The translations under genes were made by a program, and so were the position numbers. From assembly GCA_937951955.1 (NCBI GenBank), contig CALGAD010000046.1, positions 1 through 43,954 on the forward strand: a stretch of 43,954 nt of DNA, written 5' to 3'. The notes beneath the pieces were generated by a model. That model was not told the origin of the DNA and did no database searches. It saw nothing but the letters and a program-made list of their open reading frames with translations. The DNA is from an uncultured Bacillaceae bacterium (GTDB taxonomy: Bacteria; Bacillota; Bacilli; Bacillales; Caldibacillaceae). Below are positions 32,313 to 41,466 of this stretch, one piece after another (positions within the stretch are counted from its first letter, which is position 1; every line of letters starts with the position of its first letter).

Positions 32313-33908
32313 TTAGGAGCCTCCCTGTAAATCTAAATCTTCTGGCCAATGAAGTTGTATACCGTTCTCTAGTAATAGTTCTTGGTACTCGTGTAAATGC
32401 TTATGATTATTACGTACTTCATGGGGAGTAATATTATGAAGGATTGAATACGAGACTAAGTATCCTACCGATTCACCAATATTCCATTCCGTCGGGTGCA
32501 GGCGATAACAACCATTGGCAATTTGTGTAGTTCCAATATTTTTACCACCGGGTAAAAGATTTTTTATACGGATGGGAAGAAGAGCGCCTAATGGAATTTC
32601 ATACGGATAAGTCGGGATATATAAAAATCGATTGGAAACTGTTGTATGATGAATATCTAAATGATAACTACCGACCCCAACGCTATCCGAATATGTTTTA
32701 ATTCCTCTCTCACCGCGAATTTCCATACTGACATCATGTTCCGTTATCGTATATAATGCTCTGATTCTTCTAGATTCACGAATATATGGAAATTTGGCCA
32801 AACCATCTTCAGTTCCAAGAACATCCTTTCGAAGTCGTAAGCCCGGATACCCTTTTCCCCCATATAAACGAGGCGCTTCTGTTTGTAACCAATATAAAAG
32901 TGATAAACTTAATTGTTTTGCCGCTTCTAAATGTTTATTTCTTTCCTCGGTTGGCACATCAATAATCGGTCCTAAAAAATAGTCATTTTGTGGCCAGTTA
33001 ATGAGGGAAATATCCCCTTCATAAAGGTTTTCAATTAAATGATTTACATCCAAAACTCTTCGATATGTAAATAAAGACGGGATTCCTTGATCATTGGGCA
33101 ATAGGGTAAATTCTCTTAATTTATCCGGGTTTTCCACACTGGGGGTAAACCAGCTTAACAATGGTTCGTTTGAAAATTTAGGAATAAAACTTTTCCAAAA
33201 ATCATATTGTTCAGGTTTCTCTATAGTAAAATTTCCACCTTCAATATAATCGACTGCAAACACATAGGTGATCGGCTGCATATCTAGCGGATTTGCAACA
33301 TCAAGGGCATGAGGCTCTTTGGTAGTCGATTTTCCTTCAGCACCAACAACATATTCCACCCCGGCTAAAGGAAGAACGTCCCCTAACTCTGTTGCATCAA
33401 TAAAATATTTACCTTTTAACAAGATTTGATTACGATGATGAATATGCTCGATTGTTACTGATGTAACATAGTCATCGCGAGTTGTGGCGTTTATCGGACG
33501 ATATTCTAGAAATACATTTATTTTTCCACTATTCACATATGGGGCTAACATATCTTCGATAACCCTTAAGGCCACTTTCGGTTCGTGGCACAAACGACTA
33601 ACCCAACCATTTCCCGGGTTTAATTCGGGATTGTTCAAAGCCCTTTCGGTTAATGGATAATTCTTTTTATAATATTCTCTTACTCGATTTCTAAACTCAC
33701 GATACGTGGCGGTACATCCGAATTTTTCTATCCAGGGATGCTCATCCGGCGGTACCGCCTGGCTTGTTAATTGTCCTCCTAACCAATCCGTCTCTTCTGT
33801 TAGAATTACATTAAACCCCATTTTAGCCACTGATAGTGCCGCCATACAGCCACCCAGTCCACCACCAATTACGATGACATCTGCATTCTCAACTCTTATT
33901 CGCGACAC
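32313..33908 (-). CDS. FAD-dependent oxidoreductase (FAD_oxidored type)
   Basis: The 531-aa flavoprotein starts with a dinucleotide motif (VIGGGLGGCMAALSVAKMG) and WLGGQLTSQ, the pattern of PF12831-type oxidoreductases found in carbohydrate gene clusters. A second FAD motif is ILLKGKYFIDATELGDVLPL, and the C-terminal NLLPGGKNIGTTQIANG closes the cofactor site. The GTG at 33908 has GGAGG 9 nt upstream, while the in-frame TTG at 33917 touches it. The substrate is unknown; oxidation of a sugar hydroxyl or C-N bond of an amino sugar is plausible. It sits between the epimerase and esterase genes. Confidence 0.85.
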   Translation of the reverse strand: MSRIRVENADVIVIGGGLGGCMAALSVAKMGFNVILTEETDWLGGQLTSQAVPPDEHPWIEKFGCTATYREFRNRVREYYKKNYPLTERALNNPELNPGNGWVSRLCHEPKVALRVIEDMLAPYVNSGKINVFLEYRPINATTRDDYVTSVTIEHIHHRNQILLKGKYFIDATELGDVLPLAGVEYVVGAEGKSTTKEPHALDVANPLDMQPITYVFAVDYIEGGNFTIEKPEQYDFWKSFIPKFSNEPLLSWFTPSVENPDKLREFTLLPNDQGIPSLFTYRRVLDVNHLIENLYEGDISLINWPQNDYFLGPIIDVPTEERNKHLEAAKQLSLSLLYWLQTEAPRLYGGKGYPGLRLRKDVLGTEDGLAKFPYIRESRRIRALYTITEHDVSMEIRGERGIKTYSDSVGVGSYHLDIHHTTVSNRFLYIPTYPYEIPLGALLPIRIKNLLPGGKNIGTTQIANGCYRLHPTEWNIGESVGYLVSYSILHNITPHEVRNNHKHLHEYQELLLENGIQLHWPEDLDLQGGS

Positions 33909-34021
33909 TATTTTCAACCTCCATCATGGAAAGACAACCTTTTTGATTCGTACATTTCTTCTAAATTAATTAATATCAAAGTAGATTTTATTTAACTCGA
34001 AAGAAACTTTTGTAGCTAAGT

Positions 34022-34726
34022 TTATCTTTCAACATCCGTTACTTGATTTAAATGTTCGGTAAAACGTTTTGTAATGAGTTGCGGGCGGGTAATTGCACCA
34101 CCTACTACTACTGCATGTGCACCTAATCGGATCATTTTCGCCGCTTGCTCGGGGGTGGTAATGCGTCCTTCAGCGATAACCGGAACTTTCACTGTTTGAA
34201 CTAATTTTTCAACGAGCGCAAAATCTGGACCTTCCATTTTCGGACTATCAGCCGTATAACCCGATAAAGTTGTAGAAACCATATCTACTCCGCACTCTAC
34301 TGCATAATAAGCATCTTCCTCCGTCGCTATATCTCCCATGACTAATGCATCACTATTTTCATGAATATATTGGACGAGAGTTTTTAAAGATTCTCCATTT
34401 GGACGGGAGCGATTGGTTGCATCTAGTGCAATCACTTCGCATTTTGTTTCGACTAGTTCCTTTACTTCCCGCAATGTTGGTGTTATATAAATCTCACTAT
34501 CAGGATAATCACGCTTAATCAAACCAACGACGGGCAAGCTGGTAACTTTTTTAATTTCCATAATATCTACTACAGTATTGGCCCGAATAGCCCGGGCTCC
34601 TCCTTCTTTAGCAGCAAGAGCCATCTTCCCCATAATTTCCGCTCCAAATAGAGGCTCATTTTCCAGCGCCTGACATGAAACAATTAATCCTTGAAAAACG
34701 GAATTTATAAAAGAGTCTCGTTTCAT
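34022..34726 (-). CDS. nanE: Putative N-acetylmannosamine-6-phosphate 2-epimerase
   Basis: The 234-aa TIM-barrel protein of the NanE family has VSCQALENEPLFG at the N terminus, PVVGLIKRDYPDSEIYITPT (catalytic lysine region), ALDATNRSRPNG, GVDMVSTTLSGYT and VPVIAEGRITTPEQA (catalytic glutamate). It interconverts ManNAc-6-P and GlcNAc-6-P in amino-sugar catabolism. The ATG at 34726 has GGGAG 8 nt upstream; a TTG at 34744 is too far up. No sialate lyase (nanA), nagA or nagB is in the window, so the source of ManNAc-6-P is probably not sialic acid. Confidence 0.92.
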   Translation of the reverse strand: MKRDSFINSVFQGLIVSCQALENEPLFGAEIMGKMALAAKEGGARAIRANTVVDIMEIKKVTSLPVVGLIKRDYPDSEIYITPTLREVKELVETKCEVIALDATNRSRPNGESLKTLVQYIHENSDALVMGDIATEEDAYYAVECGVDMVSTTLSGYTADSPKMEGPDFALVEKLVQTVKVPVIAEGRITTPEQAAKMIRLGAHAVVVGGAITRPQLITKRFTEHLNQVTDVER

Positions 34727-34749
34727 CTTGTCAACTCCCAGCAAATCTA

Positions 34750-36273
34750 TTAAAACTTTTCCAATGTTAAATGTATTCCCACTTCAAACATCCTGTTCCA
34801 CGGAGCAAAAGTTTTTAATTCCTTAATTTTTATATCAGTGAAACTATGTTTAATAATATTATTAAATCGCTGGAACAACCGGTTATCCCGTTCGCGATTT
34901 ACAATATCCGCTTTATCTTTTAAATCAAAATAATTCAAATTATATTTCGGTAAAAACTCGTCCACCATTTCCATCCGAATCTCAGCCTGATAGAAATAAT
35001 CATCGAGAAGATGGTAAATTAGGTTATACTTGATTTTTTCCTCATCACCGTTTAAGCCGATGACACCCTGGCTGATCGTAGTTCCTAACGTATTACAATT
35101 TGTATTCCACCCTTTATAAGACAGCAACTGATCTAAAACTCCTTCTTCATCCAGTAAGGTAATCAATTCTCGATCGCCCCCATTGGCATAAGCCGAATCG
35201 GCAACAATGACATGTTTGCCCATTCTAACAAAATCATTAATTTGATTAACGAATGTCAGCAAATTGCGGAAGCTCGTATACGTTACGTCCTTTTTCTTTT
35301 GATCCCAGGATTCTTGCATCACACGGCCTGGGGTATTATAAGCTAAAATGATATCCGCGTCCTTTGCATCCAGTGTTAGCTGACATCCAGCAGCCAGAAT
35401 ATGTGCCTTTAAACTTTCATAAAAAGGGCGATCCTCATATAACGGAATGAGTTGTGGACCGAGGGTACTGCTCCAGATTGGAAAAATCTTTGGTTTCTGC
35501 TGTTTCAACTCATTGTAGGCTCGAGCCAATAAGGTTGCTCCCACTTCATCTGCCCCTGGATACATATGGATTTTTTTATACAACCTTAAATCTTCTCGTT
35601 TCGAGATAACAACCTTCTGATCCATCGCAGTATAACCGAATTCAGCACTATCATCTTGCGGAATGGCAAGAAAATGAATGACACCATCTGCAACTAGTTC
35701 AATGATTTTTTTATTAATTTCTAAATTAAAATGTCTTCTTCTCTCATAATCCTCAATGAACTGCTCAGGTATTTTTTTCACTAAATCTTTGAGTAAGTTT
35801 TCCTCTTCTTCTGTCAAATTTACTCTAGTCTTTTTATCCATTAAATAGGCGCGTAAAAATATTTCTCGGCCCCAATCAGCATAATAATCTGGTTCTTCAT
35901 CATCAGAACTATATTTTGGTGTGCGCATAATTACATTGGAAGCATAGATGGGCAGGTCGGGATAATTTTCATGAATTTGGACAATTCTATTTATCCATAG
36001 TGAAGCCTCTTCTTCTGACATTGAATGTAGACGAGATGGTATTAAACCACCATATATAAACATCTCAATGCTAAGAATCAGTGCGTTTGTATTTGGTAAC
36101 TCCTGCTGAATCCAATTCCAAATTTCCACTCGATTTGCAGGTTTCTTTTTATACCCCAGGATGTTTTGTGGAGGCATTACAAGTTGAATTTCCGGGTTGG
36201 TAGCGGCAATCATATCAACATAGGTCGTATTGCAAGGTCTTTCATCGATGGGGATATACATTATCTTCATCAT
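34750..36273 (-). CDS. DUF4127 family protein
   Basis: This 507-aa protein of the DUF4127 family begins with KIMYIPIDERPCNTTYVDMI, the hallmark of the family. It is cytoplasmic by lack of a signal peptide, and other conserved-looking segments are VIMRTPKYSSDDEEPDYYAD and IIAYNT-like strands around residue 340. The biochemical function is not known; family members occur in carbohydrate operons, suggesting a sugar-active enzyme. AAAAGGGG precedes an ATGATG pair; the first ATG (36273) is used. It sits between the kinase-regulator fusion and nanE. Confidence 0.88.
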   Translation of the reverse strand: MMKIMYIPIDERPCNTTYVDMIAATNPEIQLVMPPQNILGYKKKPANRVEIWNWIQQELPNTNALILSIEMFIYGGLIPSRLHSMSEEEASLWINRIVQIHENYPDLPIYASNVIMRTPKYSSDDEEPDYYADWGREIFLRAYLMDKKTRVNLTEEEENLLKDLVKKIPEQFIEDYERRRHFNLEINKKIIELVADGVIHFLAIPQDDSAEFGYTAMDQKVVISKREDLRLYKKIHMYPGADEVGATLLARAYNELKQQKPKIFPIWSSTLGPQLIPLYEDRPFYESLKAHILAAGCQLTLDAKDADIILAYNTPGRVMQESWDQKKKDVTYTSFRNLLTFVNQINDFVRMGKHVIVADSAYANGGDRELITLLDEEGVLDQLLSYKGWNTNCNTLGTTISQGVIGLNGDEEKIKYNLIYHLLDDYFYQAEIRMEMVDEFLPKYNLNYFDLKDKADIVNRERDNRLFQRFNNIIKHSFTDIKIKELKTFAPWNRMFEVGIHLTLEKF

Positions 36274-36353
36274 ACATACCCCTTTTCCTTTTTGAATTGA
36301 TCCTGACTTTGAAAACAAGTTATCACCATTAAAAATGAACGGTTTCCATTCTT

Positions 36354-38024
36354 TTACCTATCATTCAGCGCGCTAGCTTGCTTCGGCATCTTATTTAAAA
36401 TCACATCAATTAAATAATAAATAGCAACTTCTTGAATAGAACTTTCATTTTTTATTTGATTCGTTGTCGGAATTAATAATATTGAATTTGCAACATTGGA
36501 TAATGGCGAATCTTTTTGATTTGTGATCCCATAAGTATCCGCCCCCAATTCTTTGGCATACTGTAAAATTTGAATAATCGACTCATCGTATCCGGAAAAG
36601 CTGATACCAAGTACAACGATATCCGATGATAATAAACGACGTGACGTTTCAAACTGATAGTTATTCGAAAACACATTCACATAAATACCGAAATTTAAAA
36701 ACTTATATTTTAATTGCTCTAAAATCGTTGCAATTTCATCTGTACAGTAGATAAATACTCTTTCCGAATTTAATAGTGACGCTCGCAGTTTATCGAATTG
36801 AGTAGATTCATATAATGTGTCAAATTTTTCCAGCATACTAAGATAATGATATTTAGTCTCCTTCAGATCTGCTGATCCAGAATCTTGAAGGGTACGGCTG
36901 CTCGCTATTCCTTCTTTAGTCATTAAGCGAAGCTGATTATAGGAGCCAATTCCAGTTTTCTGACAAAATCTAGTAATGGTTGCTTCAGATACTCCTGTTT
37001 CTAAAGACATATGCGATATCGTTAAATCAGGAACTCTATTCATGTTATTTAAAATATAACTAGCGATAACCTTCTCTCTTTTCGTCAATTTATGCTGATT
37101 GGATTCAATCATCGTAATTACTTTATTGAGAGGTTGCATCGCTTCTTTTAATAAGAAATGACGTAAAGCACCGATTATACCCGCATCATTCTGATTGTAA
37201 GCAAATTCAATTTTCGTATTTTTTAATATTGAGGGAATTAAGTCGGTTTGTAAATATTCCATGATGATTGGACGTAAATAATCCTTTTGTGCTGAAATCC
37301 CGCCGCCAATCACTATCATTTCAGGGTTCATCATATAAGCGATTGTTGCTATACCTTTAGACAAGTAATAACACATTCGATCAATTGCTTGGATACATAT
37401 TTCATCGCCTGATTTCGCCTGTTCAAAAATTTGAAACCCGTCGATTTCGTCTTCCGGTATACCCTTTACCTTGGCAACATTCTTAATCAAGATCCGGGTT
37501 GAGGCGAGTTCTTGGAACTGTTTCCCTTCTATGGGAATATAGCCAATTTCTCCTCCACTGTAGCTATGTCCCGTATGCAATTTATTATCTAAAATGTAAC
37601 TACCACCGATCCCGGTTCCGATTGTTAAACAAAAAAGACTATTTACATCTTTACCTGTCCCGAGCCATGATTCTGCTAAACCGACACAGTTGACATCATT
37701 TTCCACCTCAACAGGGAGATGAAAATAGTCTTGCAATTCTTTTTTTAATTCAAGACCTGTATAGTCCGGGATAATAGAAGGAATCGCGTATAAAATCTTT
37801 CCTTCCCTCGAATCTACTTGACCAGCAGTACTAATACATATTCCGTCAATCGTATGTTGCGTTAATATCTCATTTCCGATTTCTTTTACTTTGTTTAAAA
37901 TAAATTGACCGCCACGATGAGCTTCGGTTGGAACGATATCTTTATATAAAATATTTCCATTTTCAATTAGTACACCGTATTTGATGAATGAACCACCAAT
38001 ATCGAAAGACAGAAATTTTCTCAA
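36354..38024 (-). CDS. ROK family kinase fused to RpiR family regulator
   Basis: The 556-aa fusion has an N-terminal ROK domain (about 1-295): SFDIGGSFIKYG ATP motif, VENDVNCVGLAE with the catalytic Asp near residue 110, LTIGTGIGGSYI, and MIVIGGGIS. The Cys zinc motif of many ROK proteins is replaced by GEIGYIPIEGKQFQELAST, as in other Firmicute ROK kinases. The C-terminal part (about 297-556) is an RpiR regulator: HTH (SHMSLETGVSEATITRFCQK) and SIS sugar-phosphate domain (YCTDEIATILEQ, GISFSGYDESIIQ). The TTG at 38024 follows AGGTG; the GTG at 38033 lies inside it. With NanE next door, a ManNAc kinase/sensor is likely. Confidence 0.9.
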   Translation of the reverse strand: MRKFLSFDIGGSFIKYGVLIENGNILYKDIVPTEAHRGGQFILNKVKEIGNEILTQHTIDGICISTAGQVDSREGKILYAIPSIIPDYTGLELKKELQDYFHLPVEVENDVNCVGLAESWLGTGKDVNSLFCLTIGTGIGGSYILDNKLHTGHSYSGGEIGYIPIEGKQFQELASTRILIKNVAKVKGIPEDEIDGFQIFEQAKSGDEICIQAIDRMCYYLSKGIATIAYMMNPEMIVIGGGISAQKDYLRPIIMEYLQTDLIPSILKNTKIEFAYNQNDAGIIGALRHFLLKEAMQPLNKVITMIESNQHKLTKREKVIASYILNNMNRVPDLTISHMSLETGVSEATITRFCQKTGIGSYNQLRLMTKEGIASSRTLQDSGSADLKETKYHYLSMLEKFDTLYESTQFDKLRASLLNSERVFIYCTDEIATILEQLKYKFLNFGIYVNVFSNNYQFETSRRLLSSDIVVLGISFSGYDESIIQILQYAKELGADTYGITNQKDSPLSNVANSILLIPTTNQIKNESSIQEVAIYYLIDVILNKMPKQASALNDR

Positions 38025-38101
38025 TTTATACACCTACAATCTAATCTAGTAATCAACTGATTGATAAAACTATTAATTAATTGAAACTAAATTTTATGAT
38101 A

Positions 38102-38923
38102 TTAGCCTTTAATTGCCCCATCGGTTGTACCGACAAAATATTTTTGTAGGAAAATAAAGATGAGTAATGTTGGAATTGTAGATAAAATGGATGCTGCACT
38201 GATCAATTTCATATTTGCTCCATCGAAGTTCTGCGAAAGTTTCGCCAATCCGATGGAAATGGTATTCATCTCACTTGTTGTAATATTTAATAACGGCCAT
38301 AAATAATCACCCCAGGTGAATGTAAATGTATAAATTGCTAATGTAATCAAGGTTGGTTTAGAAAGCGGTAAGACAATTTTCCACCAGACCTGGAATCGAT
38401 TGGCACCGTCAATAAAGGCAGATTCCTCTAGTTCCTTAGGAATACTAATGTAAGACTGTCTCATCAAGTAAATTCCGAATGCTGTAGCAATTTGCAAAAT
38501 AATTAATCCAAAATAAGTATTCCGCAGTCCTAAATTACCTGTTAATTGGAAGAGAGGTGCCATATATAGTTGAAACGGAACCATCATTGTTGCGATAATC
38601 AATGTTAAAACAACTTCTCTTCCTCTAAAATCCATTCTTGCCAAAGGATAAGCAGCCAGGCTACAAAATACCAAATTGAGTGGAACTGCTAAAGCAGTTA
38701 CAATAACAGTATTTAATAAATATTGACCGAAATTTGCTTTTTCAAAAGCATCAATATAATTGGAAAATGTCATTTGCTGGGGAAGAATACTTTCGTATAT
38801 ACCTTCTGAAGGTGATTTTAGGGACATGAATAACGTAATTAAAAACGGACCTACGGTAATACAAGCTATAAATATCATGATCAAATAAACAAAAATTTTG
38901 TTTAACATTTTCTTAGTTTGCAT
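38102..38923 (-). CDS. Carbohydrate ABC transporter permease (MalG type)
   Basis: The 273-aa inner membrane permease has six spans. The EAA loop reads ELEESAFIDGANRFQVWWKIVLPLSKP (about 165-190), the contact for the ATPase, as in MalG/AraQ-type CUT1 permeases. A GAGGGGATA leader precedes the ATG. It follows the MalF-type permease by 14 nt. No ATP-binding protein is encoded here; CUT1 systems of Firmicutes often share one MsmX-type ATPase encoded elsewhere. Confidence 0.93.
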   Translation of the reverse strand: MQTKKMLNKIFVYLIMIFIACITVGPFLITLFMSLKSPSEGIYESILPQQMTFSNYIDAFEKANFGQYLLNTVIVTALAVPLNLVFCSLAAYPLARMDFRGREVVLTLIIATMMVPFQLYMAPLFQLTGNLGLRNTYFGLIILQIATAFGIYLMRQSYISIPKELEESAFIDGANRFQVWWKIVLPLSKPTLITLAIYTFTFTWGDYLWPLLNITTSEMNTISIGLAKLSQNFDGANMKLISAASILSTIPTLLIFIFLQKYFVGTTDGAIKG

Positions 38924-38937
38924 TTTTTATATCCCCT

Positions 38938-39876
38938 CTATCCACGCAAATCTTCTTCTCTTTTACTTGTTAATTTCATTTGTAATAGTGAAGCAGCTAC
39001 TGCTAAAATTAACAATACGATACCTGCCGCCGATGCAATACTTACATCTAAATCCATAAATTTATTGAATATATACATCACCAAAGTAGTTGTAGCACCT
39101 GCAGGGCCACCGTTTGTAGTCAATTGGATCTCTTCAAAAACTTTTAATCCGTTGATGATCGTTAGTACAGATACGAGTGTACTGTATGGAATAAGCATGG
39201 GAACTGTGATTTTCCAAAAGCTTTGCAGTTTGCTTGCTCCATCAATACTTGCGGCTTCATATAAATCCTTGGATATATTTTGCAATCCTGCTAAATACAT
39301 CATCATATAATAGCCTAAACCTTTCCAAACGGTAATCATTGCAACTGCAAATAATGCTGTGGAAGATTGAACGAGTAAATTTGTGGGGCGATCAAATAAA
39401 CCAATTTCATATAAAAACTTCGCTAAAAATCCACTTTCAGAATAAAGCATGCGCCACATTAAAGCAGCTACTACCATCGGTGTAACGACGGGTAAGTAAT
39501 ACAAAACTCTAAACATACCAGCAGCCCGAATTTTTTGATTAACTAGAGCTGCTAAAATCATCGGTAGGAAAATATTTAATGGTAGTACAAACAAAACAAA
39601 TAATATCGTATTTAAAAGTGCTCTCCAGAATAACTCATCAGTAAAAATTTTTTTAAAGTTTTCCAGTCCTACGAATTCTCCTGATTGTGCAATAAGTTTA
39701 TAGTCTTGAAGACTCCAAATAAATGCTTCAACAATGGGGATTATTAAAAACAATGTGATAATTATAAGTGCTGGGATCAAGAACAACCAAGGTGTCAAAA
39801 TTTGAAAACCTTTTGCCTTCCTGTTCTTTTTTAAAGGAACATTCGTTGACGGAATAGGGATTTGTTCTCTGCTCAT
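38938..39876 (-). CDS. Carbohydrate ABC transporter permease (MalF/UgpA type)
   Basis: The 312-aa permease has six spans after a charged N-terminal tail (about 1-28). The EAA loop reads DLYEAASIDGASKLQSFWKI (about 218-238). An AAGGAGG ribosome binding site lies 5 nt before the ATG. It forms a heterodimer with the MalG-type permease that follows. The hairpin just before it lets the binding protein be made in excess. Confidence 0.93.
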   Translation of the reverse strand: MSREQIPIPSTNVPLKKNRKAKGFQILTPWLFLIPALIIITLFLIIPIVEAFIWSLQDYKLIAQSGEFVGLENFKKIFTDELFWRALLNTILFVLFVLPLNIFLPMILAALVNQKIRAAGMFRVLYYLPVVTPMVVAALMWRMLYSESGFLAKFLYEIGLFDRPTNLLVQSSTALFAVAMITVWKGLGYYMMMYLAGLQNISKDLYEAASIDGASKLQSFWKITVPMLIPYSTLVSVLTIINGLKVFEEIQLTTNGGPAGATTTLVMYIFNKFMDLDVSIASAAGIVLLILAVAASLLQMKLTSKREEDLRG

Positions 39877-39894
39877 TTTTACCTCCTTGAAAAT

Positions 39895-39928
39895 AGGGAG
39901 ACTAGCTTAATTCAAGCCAGTCTCTCCT
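39895..39928 (-). terminator. Intercistronic hairpin after the binding protein gene
   Basis: A stem of about 12 bp with one mismatch (AGGGAGACTaGC with GCcAGTCTCTCC) is followed on the minus strand by CTATTTTC. It lies between the binding-protein and permease genes, where such hairpins stabilise the upstream mRNA or cause partial termination. Confidence 0.7.
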
Positions 39929-39939
39929 ACACTTCCAAA

Positions 39940-41274
39940 CTAAAACGTTACTTTATCACCGGCTTCAGACATTGCCTTATTCCATAATTCAGCCAGTTTA
40001 TCCAGTGCTTCTTGAGGAGTTAGACGTCCTTGGAGATTTTCGACAAACACGTTTTTCGTTGTTTCACGAAGTTCTGCGTTACTTTCAATTGGCGGTAACA
40101 GTACTTTCGAACGTTCTAACGATTTGGCTGCTTCCATCATGCCTAAAGCTTTAGGAGAATCTCCAGGGTTTGTAAAATATTCATCTTCTAATGAAGCTTT
40201 AGTAGATGGTAATACGGTTCCCGCTACTTTCGCAAATTCAAGCTGGTTCTCTGCATTGGCAAGAAACTCCATAAATGCTACGGCAGCTTCTGGATTATCG
40301 GTTTTGGAAGGAATAGCAAAGTTCATAACCGCTACGTTCATCGGTGCTTGTTCCCCAGCTAGCGGAGGACCTGCTTTTGAAACTTCAAATACACCTGGTG
40401 CACCGGATTCAATAGGCCCCAGGAAGGTTACCCCACTTTCAAGGAACGAAACGTTTTCAGCCATGTAAAGCTCTTGACCGGTGGAGAATGCACCATCAGC
40501 ATTTTCCTGTGGCATTAAACCTTCTTGATACATTTTTTGCATAATTGTAAAGTATTCGAGAATATCCGGGTTTTCATTGAAAACCGCTACACCATCTTTC
40601 ACAATTGGCTCTCCGTTAGCAACGGTAACCATTTTCTCAATTACAGTATTTCCATCATTAATAACTTGATAGAAAGATGGTTTTCCAGTTGCCTCTGTTA
40701 CCGCTTTTGCTGTTTCGTAAATTCCTTCTAATGTTGTGGGGATTTCCGTAATCCCTGCAGCTTCAAAGTGTTCACCATTATACCAGGTTACCGTGGTTGT
40801 TAAGTACCATGGTAATGCATAAAGTTCACCATCAATGATTCCTGCTTCATAGGCTCCTTCAACAAAGGAATTTTTTGTTTCTTCACTGACTAAATCCGTT
40901 AATTCCAATAACCCACCTTGAGAAGCAATATTCGCCATAAAGTGAGGGTTTAAATTCACCACGTCAGGAACATCATCGCCAGTTAAGGAGGTTAGCACCT
41001 TCTGCTCCATTTCATTAAAGGGAATATCTTCGATAATTACATCCACATTAGGATGAAGTTCTTCAAATGCTTTTTCGATTTCTTCAAAGTATGAATCAAA
41101 TGGATCTCCGGATAATGATCCCGTCCAAAGGGTCACTTCTCCAGATAGTTCACCTTCTTCCCCTTGATTGTCATTACCTTCATTACCAGATGAACCCTCG
41201 CTATTACATCCAACCAATACCAGGATTAATGTAATAGCGAGTAACCCCCTTAACCATTTTTTCATTTTACCCAA
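39940..41274 (-). CDS. Extracellular sugar-binding lipoprotein (ABC transporter, family 1)
   Basis: The 444-aa binding protein has a lipoprotein signal peptide (lipobox LVGC, Cys23) followed by a Gly/Asn/Glu-rich linker. The mature fold is typical of CUT1 solute receptors (VTLWTGSLSGDPFDSYFEEI, VIIEDIPFNEMEQKVLTSL). It is anchored outside the membrane and delivers oligosaccharides or sugars to the two permeases. The start is a TTG 8 nt behind AGGAGGGG; the ATG three codons later is too distant. Its promoter carries a cre site. Confidence 0.93.
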   Translation of the reverse strand: MGKMKKWLRGLLAITLILVLVGCNSEGSSGNEGNDNQGEEGELSGEVTLWTGSLSGDPFDSYFEEIEKAFEELHPNVDVIIEDIPFNEMEQKVLTSLTGDDVPDVVNLNPHFMANIASQGGLLELTDLVSEETKNSFVEGAYEAGIIDGELYALPWYLTTTVTWYNGEHFEAAGITEIPTTLEGIYETAKAVTEATGKPSFYQVINDGNTVIEKMVTVANGEPIVKDGVAVFNENPDILEYFTIMQKMYQEGLMPQENADGAFSTGQELYMAENVSFLESGVTFLGPIESGAPGVFEVSKAGPPLAGEQAPMNVAVMNFAIPSKTDNPEAAVAFMEFLANAENQLEFAKVAGTVLPSTKASLEDEYFTNPGDSPKALGMMEAAKSLERSKVLLPPIESNAELRETTKNVFVENLQGRLTPQEALDKLAELWNKAMSEAGDKVTF

Positions 41275-41304
41275 TTTTCTTACCCCTCCTAATAGTTATT
41301 ATTT

Positions 41305-41318
41305 GGAAAGCGTTTACA
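41305..41318 (-). promoter_or_regulatory. cre site (CcpA) in the ABC transporter operon promoter
   Basis: On the minus strand TGTAAACGCTTTCC matches the cre consensus at 13 of 14 positions. It lies a few bases downstream of the -10 element (41325-41330), a position where CcpA blocks transcription. Confidence 0.75.
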
Positions 41319-41324
41319 GTTTAA

Positions 41325-41353
41325 ATTTTAATTTAATTCTCTGAAAATATCAA
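41325..41353 (-). promoter_or_regulatory. Sigma-A promoter of the sugar ABC/ROK-RpiR operon
   Basis: TTGATA (41348-41353), a 17-nt spacer and TAAAAT (41325-41330) lie on the minus strand, about 50 nt before the binding-protein start codon. No RpiR-type palindrome is obvious beside it. Confidence 0.7.
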
Positions 41354-41423
41354 TAGTTTTTTGAAAAATTCTTTATTATTCTCGATTTTTTTGAAAAAAA
41401 TTTTCTTAAACGACAAAAAGTCA

Positions 41424-41457
41424 TTAAAAAATGCTCCCCAACATGATTGAGGAGCAA
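41424..41457 (-). terminator. Terminator of the secreted glycosidase gene
   Basis: TTGCTCCtC pairs with GgGGAGCA on the minus strand around a short loop, followed by TTTTTTAATG, 10 nt after the stop codon. The glycosidase is therefore a separate transcript from the ABC operon. Confidence 0.85.
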
Positions 41458-41466
41458 TATTTCTTT

